From: Flavobacteriaceae bacterium
GTDB lineage: Bacteria > Bacteroidota > Bacteroidia > Flavobacteriales > Flavobacteriaceae
Direction: 5' to 3'
Assembly (NCBI GenBank): GCA_013042825.1
Contig: JABDPL010000111.1
Location: forward strand, 1 to 9,341
DNA length: 9,341 nucleotides
Shown: one piece after another, positions 1 to 4,746 of the stretch
Numbering within the stretch: position 1 is the first letter of the stretch
Layout: each line of letters opens with the position of its first letter
Translations under genes and position numbers: made by a program
The notes under the pieces: model-generated
The model's input: only the letters and a program-made list of their open reading frames with translations
Databases searched by the model: none
Told to the model about the DNA's origin: nothing

Positions 1-225
1 ATCCTGTGTAGACCATTGAAAGAAATCTAGCTGAATCCAGGTTCCCGGTGTATCCGGACAAATAGTGAAAACAAGACTCTCATTATTACCATAATTTCCA
101 CCGGAGCCACCAGAATCATAAAAAGTACCTGAACAGGTACTGATAGAACCATTCTGCATATTATAATTCTGCCCATACAGGCTGTATGCGAGGAGAAGGG
201 ATAAAAGAATGGTGATGTTTCTCAT
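1..225 (-). CDS. Secreted CUB-domain protein, N-terminal fragment (cut by window edge)
   Basis: This is an open minus-strand frame of 75 codons from an ATG at 225 to the window edge, with no stop, so only the N-terminus is visible. Residues 1-18 form a signal peptide with a hydrophobic run (ITILLSLLLAYSLYG) and likely cleavage before Q19. The mature part begins NYNMQNG and continues with a Cys (C31), a Gly/Ser/Asn-rich stretch (YDSGGSGGNYGNN) and a second Cys (C56), followed by an aromatic beta-strand pattern. This is the look of the first half of a CUB domain as found at the start of large secreted flavobacterial proteins. Many of those end in gliding-motility or type IX secretion sorting domains, but that end is outside the window, so T9SS export is only inferred. 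The start lies 9 nt after the stop of the preceding gene, which suggests co-transcription. No Shine-Dalgarno site is evident. The CUB assignment is from motif recognition, not a search. Confidence 0.75.
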   Translation of the reverse strand, partial: MRNITILLSLLLAYSLYGQNYNMQNGSISTCSGTFYDSGGSGGNYGNNESLVFTICPDTPGTWIQLDFFQWSTQD

Positions 226-234
226 GATGACGAT

Positions 235-672
235 TTATCGTGTGGGATCGGGTTTGATCAAAATGAAATAGTTGGTGTTATCCACCCTGTAAACTGATGC
301 CCGTCTCGGATCAAAATTAAATGCATACTTCAACGGATTAAAGGAGGAAGGATTAAAAACCTTATCCCTATTAAGGTCTTTAACAAACACAGTTTTAAGT
401 GCAACTTCCGATAACAACCGACAATCTTTTTGATCGCGAGGATTGTTTATTTCAACGATTTCAATTCTATTCCTGAGTATTTGCTTAAGACTATAGATCA
501 CCTCGGGCCGGTTGAGAACGCGTTCCCGGAACTGATCACCATAAACCTCCTGAATTTGTTTGGTTTCAAGAGCAGTTAAGGAGCCCTGACTTGTGATTGG
601 CGTTTGAGCAGATAGGTTTAATGTAGATATCAGAATCAGGACTCTGAAAAGTCCTGAAATCAAGGCTTTCAT
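235..672 (-). CDS. Small secreted protein of unknown function, 145 aa
   Basis: I do not recognise a characterised family. Residues 1-22 form a clear signal peptide: a basic N-terminus (K2, R10), a hydrophobic core (VLILISTLNL) and an SA|Q cleavage site at 22/23, typical of Bacteroidota. The mature protein is about 123 residues, has one cysteine (C84, so no internal disulfide) and no membrane segment after the signal. It splits into a mainly helical-looking N-terminal half (about 33-70, with charged heptad-like spacing) and a C-terminal half rich in Asn, Phe, Tyr and Arg (FNPLKYAFNF at 111-120, then YRVDNTNYFILIKP at 128-141) that looks like paired beta strands. It should be periplasmic or exported; no lipobox is seen. 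The start at 672 gives a complete signal peptide. It lies 9 nt upstream of the CUB-domain gene on the same strand, so the two are probably one operon. No function is assigned. Confidence 0.8.
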   Translation of the reverse strand: MKALISGLFRVLILISTLNLSAQTPITSQGSLTALETKQIQEVYGDQFRERVLNRPEVIYSLKQILRNRIEIVEINNPRDQKDCRLLSEVALKTVFVKDLNRDKVFNPSSFNPLKYAFNFDPRRASVYRVDNTNYFILIKPDPTR

Positions 673-816
673 AAAATCTTATTTTGTTGGAACCTGAAAT
701 TTAGTAAAATAATATTAATCCCGACCATTTTATCGATAAACGGAAAAGTTTAATCATCCTATGTATATAACAGCTGTATTTACTAAACTCCTAATGTTTA
801 AAAGAGTTTTATTAAT

Positions 817-824
817 TATCTTTG
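817..824 (+). promoter_or_regulatory. Bacteroidota -7 box upstream of folE
   Basis: TATCTTTG matches the Bacteroidota housekeeping -7 consensus TAnnTTTG at every fixed position. It ends 29 nt before the folE ATG, leaving a short leader of roughly 20-25 nt. The -33 element is poor: the expected TTG is represented only by TGT at 795-797 (19 nt spacing). A purine-rich AAAGG at 840-844, 9 nt before the start, could serve as a weak ribosome contact. This promoter would drive folE and probably the close-packed genes behind it. Confidence 0.6.
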
Positions 825-853
825 TCACCTGTTTTTAACAAAGGCGTTTAAAA

Positions 854-1531
854 ATGAAAATTGAAAATACATCTGATAATTTCGATGCTCTCGGAGATGA
901 GCATATCGGTACATCGTCCGATACGCCATTGAGGCGTGATGCATTTGAATTAACAAAGGCTGAAAAAATAGATATAATAAAGGATGATATCAGGCATATT
1001 CTTGAAACCCTGGGACTTGACCTCTCGGACGACAGCCTAAACGGCACACCAAAACGCGTGGCGAAAATGTTTGTCAATGAGATCTTTGGAGGGCTTGATC
1101 CTGATAAAAAACCTAAAGCATCCACATTTGAAAATAAGTACAAATACGGTGAAATGCTCGTGGAAAAGAATATTACGGTTTATTCCACATGTGAGCATCA
1201 TCTCCTGCCAATAGTTGGTAAGGCACATGTAGCCTATATATCCAGCGGAAAGGTTGTTGGACTTTCTAAAATGAATCGCATAGTCGATTATTTCGCGAAA
1301 AGGCCGCAGGTTCAGGAGCGCCTGACCATCCAGATCGTAGACGAGCTGCAGAAAATCCTTAACACCAAGGATGTAGCCTGTGTGATCGATGCCAAACATC
1401 TCTGCGTAAATTCTCGAGGAATAGAACATGTAGAAAGCAGCACCGTAACCAGTGAATTCAGAGGTCAGTTCAAAGATAAATCCGTGCGTCGGGAATTTCT
1501 GGACTATATAAATTTAGACACCTCATTTTAA
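854..1531 (+). CDS. folE: GTP cyclohydrolase I (FolE)
   Basis: FolE converts GTP to 7,8-dihydroneopterin triphosphate plus formate, the first committed step of tetrahydrofolate (and queuosine) precursor synthesis, in the cytoplasm as a large homo-oligomer. The 225-aa product carries the family signatures in order: the helical region with LNGTPKRVAKMF (62-73), the zinc-site motif STCEHHLLP (111-119), GLSKMNRIVDYFAKRPQVQE (136-155) and HLCVNSRGI (182-190). By alignment with E. coli FolE (C110, H113, C181), the zinc ligands are C113, H116 and C184, so the active site looks intact. The first 35 or so residues are acidic and poorly conserved in the family; they are probably a flexible arm. The ATG at 854 fits the -7 box 30 nt upstream; downstream ATGs would cut into the conserved helical region. 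cysS follows after 22 nt with no terminator. Confidence 0.97.
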   Translation: MKIENTSDNFDALGDEHIGTSSDTPLRRDAFELTKAEKIDIIKDDIRHILETLGLDLSDDSLNGTPKRVAKMFVNEIFGGLDPDKKPKASTFENKYKYGEMLVEKNITVYSTCEHHLLPIVGKAHVAYISSGKVVGLSKMNRIVDYFAKRPQVQERLTIQIVDELQKILNTKDVACVIDAKHLCVNSRGIEHVESSTVTSEFRGQFKDKSVRREFLDYINLDTSF

Positions 1532-1553
1532 TCGACTGAAGCCCTCCTTACCT

Positions 1554-3035
1554 ATGCTTTACCAGGATCAAAAACTTCATATTTACAATTCGCTTACAGG
1601 CGAGAAAGATCTATTTGCACCGGTTAATGAAGGCCATGTGGGCATGTACGTTTGTGGCCCCACCGTTTACAGCAATGTTCACCTGGGAAATGTAAGAACC
1701 TTCATGTCCTTCGACATGATCTACCGATATTTTAAGCATTTAGGGTTCAAAGTTCGTTATGTAAGAAACATAACCGATGCCGGACACCTTGAGAATGATG
1801 CCGATGAAGGGGAGGATCGTATATCTAAAAAGGCCCGTCTGGAGCAAATTGAACCTATGGAAGTGGTTCAGAAATACACGGTCGATTTCCATAACATACT
1901 GACTACCTTCAATTTTCTTCCACCGAGCATAGAGCCAACCGCAACAGGACATATTATCGAACAAATAGAGATCATCAAGGAAATCCTGGATAAGGGCCTG
2001 GCGTACGAGGTAAATGGCTCGGTATATTTCGACGTGCTGCAATACAATAAAACCCACCATTACGGAATCCTGAGCGGGCGCAATATCGAGGACCTTATCC
2101 ATAATACCAGGGCCTTAGATGGCCAAAGCGATAAAAAAAATCCTCAGGATTTTGCACTTTGGAAACGAGCCGAACCACAACATATCATGCGATGGCCATC
2201 CCCATGGAGTGACGGCTTCCCGGGGTGGCACCTGGAATGCACGGCCATGAGCACGAAATACCTCGGAGAGAACTTCGATATACACGGTGGTGGAATGGAT
2301 TTGAAATTTCCTCACCACGAATGCGAGATCGCTCAGGCAAAAGCTTGTAATGACGTTAACCCTGTAAATATTTGGATGCACGCAAATATGCTCATCATGA
2401 ATGGCAAGAAAATGGCGAAATCCACAGGAAATTATATTTTGCCAAATGAGATCTTTACCGGTGATAATCCGCATATCAGCAAGGCCTACCCGCCTAGTGT
2501 TGCACGTTTTTTCATGTTACAGGCGCATTATCGCAGTATCCTTGATTTTACCGATGCGGGCCTTCAAGCCAGTGAAAAAGGCTATTACAAACTGATGGAA
2601 GCCATTTCAGGAATTGACACTGTTCCATCAGCTGAGCAAACATCAGGATTTGACGTTGCCTCATGGAAGCAAGCCTGCTATGATGCCATGAATGATGATT
2701 TCAATACCCCTACTCTTATTGCTGAACTCTTCGCGGCGGTCAAGTTCATCAATCAGCTCAAAGATAATAAAGCCTCAATTTCTTCTGCCGATCTTGAAGT
2801 ACTCAAGATATCGATGTTTGCCTTTGCGTTTGATGTCTTAGGATTGGAAAATGAGGAGGCTTCAAACGATACCGGTCACAGACTTGCCGATACGGTTGAA
2901 ATATTGATTAACCTCAGAGCCGAAGCCCGTGCAAATAAGGATTTCGAATTGTCTGACCGCATACGGGATGAACTATCTGCTATCGGTATCCAACTCAAAG
3001 ACGGTAAAGAAGGGACTAGCTTCTCGACTAATTGA
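1554..3035 (+). CDS. cysS: Cysteinyl-tRNA synthetase (CysRS)
   Basis: This cytoplasmic class I aminoacyl-tRNA synthetase activates cysteine with ATP and charges tRNA-Cys. The 493-aa length is normal. The catalytic Rossmann fold shows MYVCGPTVYSNVHLGN (31-46), in which HLGN is the HIGH-type motif, and GKKMAKSTGN (284-293), a KMAKS form of the KMSKS loop. The catalytic zinc site is complete: C34, C229 (in WHLECT), H254 and E258 (in HHECEIAQ), with the same 25- and 4-residue spacings as E. coli C209, H234 and E238. The C-terminus has the DALR-like helical anticodon-stem domain (about 365-430), then LRAEARANKDFELSDRIRDE (454-473) and the usual GIQLKDGKEGTSF ending. It ends in TGA followed at once by in-frame TAA (tandem stops, 3033-3038); the TAA abuts the ATG of yidD, so the genes are almost certainly co-transcribed. 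Confidence 0.98.
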   Translation: MLYQDQKLHIYNSLTGEKDLFAPVNEGHVGMYVCGPTVYSNVHLGNVRTFMSFDMIYRYFKHLGFKVRYVRNITDAGHLENDADEGEDRISKKARLEQIEPMEVVQKYTVDFHNILTTFNFLPPSIEPTATGHIIEQIEIIKEILDKGLAYEVNGSVYFDVLQYNKTHHYGILSGRNIEDLIHNTRALDGQSDKKNPQDFALWKRAEPQHIMRWPSPWSDGFPGWHLECTAMSTKYLGENFDIHGGGMDLKFPHHECEIAQAKACNDVNPVNIWMHANMLIMNGKKMAKSTGNYILPNEIFTGDNPHISKAYPPSVARFFMLQAHYRSILDFTDAGLQASEKGYYKLMEAISGIDTVPSAEQTSGFDVASWKQACYDAMNDDFNTPTLIAELFAAVKFINQLKDNKASISSADLEVLKISMFAFAFDVLGLENEEASNDTGHRLADTVEILINLRAEARANKDFELSDRIRDELSAIGIQLKDGKEGTSFSTN

Positions 3036-3038
3036 TAA

Positions 3039-3302
3039 ATGCTAAAAAAGATTTTAATTGCACCCCTGGTACTGCTGGTTCGTGCTTATCAACTCTTACT
3101 CTCACCTCTGCTGCCATCTACCTGCAGATATCAGCCCACCTGTTCCCATTATACGGTTGAGGCGCTGAAAAAACATGGTTTGTGGTATGGCGGCAAGCTC
3201 GCGATAAAACGTATTTTTAGCTGCCACCCCTGGGGTGGTTCGGGATATGATCCGGTTCCGGAGAAAATAGAAAACCGAAATGCCGGTGATACAGAAACCT
3301 AA
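3039..3302 (+). CDS. yidD: Membrane protein insertion efficiency factor YidD
   Basis: YidD is a small inner-membrane-associated protein that assists YidC-dependent insertion of membrane proteins. The 87-aa product is full length and shows the family pattern: an amphipathic/hydrophobic N-terminal helix (1-25), then the cysteine core CRYQPTCSHYTVEALKKHG (29-47), a Gly-rich turn (WYGGKLAIKRI) and the closing CHPWGGSGYDPVP (62-74). The three family cysteines C29, C35 and C62 are present. The tail after residue 75 is polar and variable. In many bacteria yidD sits beside rnpA and yidC; here it is between cysS and lgt, still among envelope-biogenesis genes. The start is only 3 nt after the cysS stop, with no Shine-Dalgarno site, which points to translational coupling. 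Confidence 0.96.
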   Translation: MLKKILIAPLVLLVRAYQLLLSPLLPSTCRYQPTCSHYTVEALKKHGLWYGGKLAIKRIFSCHPWGGSGYDPVPEKIENRNAGDTET

Positions 3303-3324
3303 GAAATAATCCAGCGCGATTCTC

Positions 3325-3332
3325 TATATTTA
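3325..3332 (+). promoter_or_regulatory. Possible internal -7 box before lgt
   Basis: TATATTTA matches the Bacteroidota -7 consensus TAnnTTTG except at the last base, and lies 19 nt before the lgt ATG in the only appreciable gap (49 nt) of the cysS-yidD-lgt-DUF192 run. No TTG is seen at the expected -33 position, where yidD coding sequence ends. It may give lgt and the DUF192 gene extra independent expression, but it could equally be chance in AT-rich DNA. Confidence 0.3.
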
Positions 3333-3351
3333 CAACCAAATTCCCGGCTTT

Positions 3352-4203
3352 ATGCATTTTTTACAAATCGTTTGGGATCCTGCATCTGAAGGTATAAGGA
3401 TCACCGATAGTTTTACCATTCATTACTACAGTTTGATGTGGATCGTTGCGTTCCTTCTGGGGTATGCCATCATGAAACGCATTTTCAAACGCGAGAACGA
3501 GACTCAGGAAAATCTGGATGCCTTATTCATATATTCGGTACTGGGATTACTTCTTGGCGCCCGTTTAGGCGAGGTTTTCTTTTACAGCTGGGATTATTTT
3601 AAGGATCATCTCGTAGAGATTCTGTTACCTATAAAAGAAGATCCGAACGGGAGCATTCTTGGAATTAAAGGTTACAAGTTCTATGGCTTTCGCGGGCTGG
3701 CCAGTCATGGGGCGGCCATAGGAATGATCATTTCGATGATCATTTACAGCCGCAAGAAAGTAAAGCGACCTGCACTTTGGATCCTTGACCGGGTTGTTAT
3801 CCCAGTGGCACTCGGTGGAATTTTCGTGCGTATAGGTAATTTTTTCAATTCTGAAATGATCGGGAAAACCGTTGACGGAAATTTTGGCATAATATTCAAG
3901 CAATTCGATGACCAGGTCAGGCATCCCGGGCAATTATATGAAGCCTTCGGGTATATTTTTGTATTTCTCATCCTTTATTACCTATACTGGAAAAAAGATA
4001 AGGGCAAACAACCCGGATTTATCTTTGGTACATTCCTTGTTCTGCTGTGGTCGGTCAGGTTATTTGTTGAACGCTTTAAGATCGCACAGGTTGAAGGACG
4101 CGAGGATTGGATCTTCTCCCTGAATACCGGACAGGCCTTAAGTATACCCCTTATTCTGGCAGGATTATATTTCATGTTTATCTATAAGCCCAAATCGACA
4201 TAA
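3352..4203 (+). CDS. lgt: Prolipoprotein diacylglyceryl transferase (Lgt)
   Basis: Lgt transfers a diacylglyceryl group from phosphatidylglycerol to the lipobox cysteine of prolipoproteins, the first step of lipoprotein maturation, in the inner membrane. The 283-aa product is a polytopic membrane protein with about seven hydrophobic segments (for example 28-44, 58-76, 120-133, 200-213, 222-240, 260-277). Key motifs are present: IHYYSLMW (23-30; Y26), RGLASHGAAIGM (114-125; H119, equivalent to E. coli H103), the signature FVRIGNFFNSEMIG (158-171; R160 and N163, equivalent to R143 and N146), RHPGQLYEA (190-198), and R236/E240, matching E. coli R239/E243. The active site therefore looks intact. 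It sits 2 nt upstream of a gene for a likely lipoprotein, its own substrate class, and downstream of yidD. Confidence 0.97.
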   Translation: MHFLQIVWDPASEGIRITDSFTIHYYSLMWIVAFLLGYAIMKRIFKRENETQENLDALFIYSVLGLLLGARLGEVFFYSWDYFKDHLVEILLPIKEDPNGSILGIKGYKFYGFRGLASHGAAIGMIISMIIYSRKKVKRPALWILDRVVIPVALGGIFVRIGNFFNSEMIGKTVDGNFGIIFKQFDDQVRHPGQLYEAFGYIFVFLILYYLYWKKDKGKQPGFIFGTFLVLLWSVRLFVERFKIAQVEGREDWIFSLNTGQALSIPLILAGLYFMFIYKPKST

Positions 4204-4205
4204 TT

Positions 4206-4691
4206 ATGAAAGCTGGAAAGATCTTGATATCAATGATGGTTGTTTCAATGGCGTTACATTCTTGTAAAAATGAAAACAAGATTGTGGAACCCATTACCGT
4301 GGAATTCAGAAAAGACGGCGATCTGCAACTTTTTGCTTCGGAAAATGATTCGCTTCGTGCTGCCTTCAATATCGAGATAGCCGATGATGAATATGAAAGG
4401 CAACGCGGATTGATGGACAGGCACTCTATGGAAGACGACCAGGCCATGCTTTTTATATTTCCTGGATCAAACCTCCGCGGCTTCTACATGAAAAGCACCT
4501 ATATCCCTTTAGATATTATATTCATCGGAAGCGACCAGAAAATTGTCAGCTTCCAGAAGAATGCCCAGCCGCTGGATGAAAAGTCCTTACCGTCTAATGT
4601 GCCTGCCCAGTATGTTCTGGAAATCAAAGGCGGACTGGCAGATCAGATGGGCTTAAAAGTGGGAGACAGCATAGCTTTCCAAAGACAATAA
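4206..4691 (+). CDS. DUF192 domain protein, putative lipoprotein
   Basis: The 161-aa protein has a signal sequence (1-19: K2, K5, then ILISMMVVSMAL) ending in a lipobox-like LHSC with the acceptor cysteine at C20. His at the -2 position is unusual, so lipidation is likely rather than certain. After a charged linker (CKNENK and on to about 50), the DUF192 domain fills residues about 52-157, with the family landmarks RQRGLM (65-70), AMLFIF (80-85), FYMKSTYIPLDIIFI (93-107), QPLDE and YVLEIKGGLAD (136-146). The biochemical role of DUF192 is not established. The ATG lies 2 nt after the lgt stop, so it is probably translationally coupled to the enzyme that would lipidate it. Its stop codon overlaps the A-tract of the bidirectional terminator. 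It could alternatively be a periplasmic or membrane-anchored form if the cysteine is not used. Confidence 0.9.
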   Translation: MKAGKILISMMVVSMALHSCKNENKIVEPITVEFRKDGDLQLFASENDSLRAAFNIEIADDEYERQRGLMDRHSMEDDQAMLFIFPGSNLRGFYMKSTYIPLDIIFIGSDQKIVSFQKNAQPLDEKSLPSNVPAQYVLEIKGGLADQMGLKVGDSIAFQRQ

Positions 4692-4726
4692 AAAAACCCT
4701 TCCTGAAAACAGGAAGGGATTATTTT
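4690..4726. terminator. Bidirectional rho-independent terminator between DUF192 gene and secDF
   Basis: A perfect 9-bp stem, CCCTTCCTG (4697-4705) and CAGGAAGGG (4710-4718), closes an AAAA loop. On the plus strand it is followed by ATTATTTT, and on the minus strand by seven Ts (the A-tract 4690-4696). It therefore works for both convergent units: the folE-to-DUF192 run from the left and secDF from the right. The minus-strand T-tract runs into the DUF192 stop codon at 4689-4691. The minus-strand version is the stronger of the two. Confidence 0.92.
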
Positions 4727-4746
4727 GATCTTATATAATGCCATAA

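Noticed and set aside
696..703. TAAATTTC on the minus strand, a possible -7 box for the 145-aa secreted protein gene.
   Set aside because: It misses the final G of TAnnTTTG, and there is no TTG at the -33 distance; too weak to annotate.
785..809. Inverted repeat AAACTC / GAGTTT with a 13-nt spacer just upstream of the folE -7 box, a possible operator.
   Set aside because: Arms of only 6 bp with a long spacer are expected by chance in AT-rich DNA, and no regulator is encoded nearby.
1037..1429. Minus-strand open frame of 130 codons within folE.
   Set aside because: It is antisense to strongly conserved folE motifs, with no promoter or family resemblance.
1543..1550. CCTCCTTA directly before the cysS start resembles the anti-Shine-Dalgarno end of 16S rRNA.
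   Set aside because: It would not act as a ribosome binding site in this orientation, and Bacteroidota rely little on such pairing; taken as coincidence.
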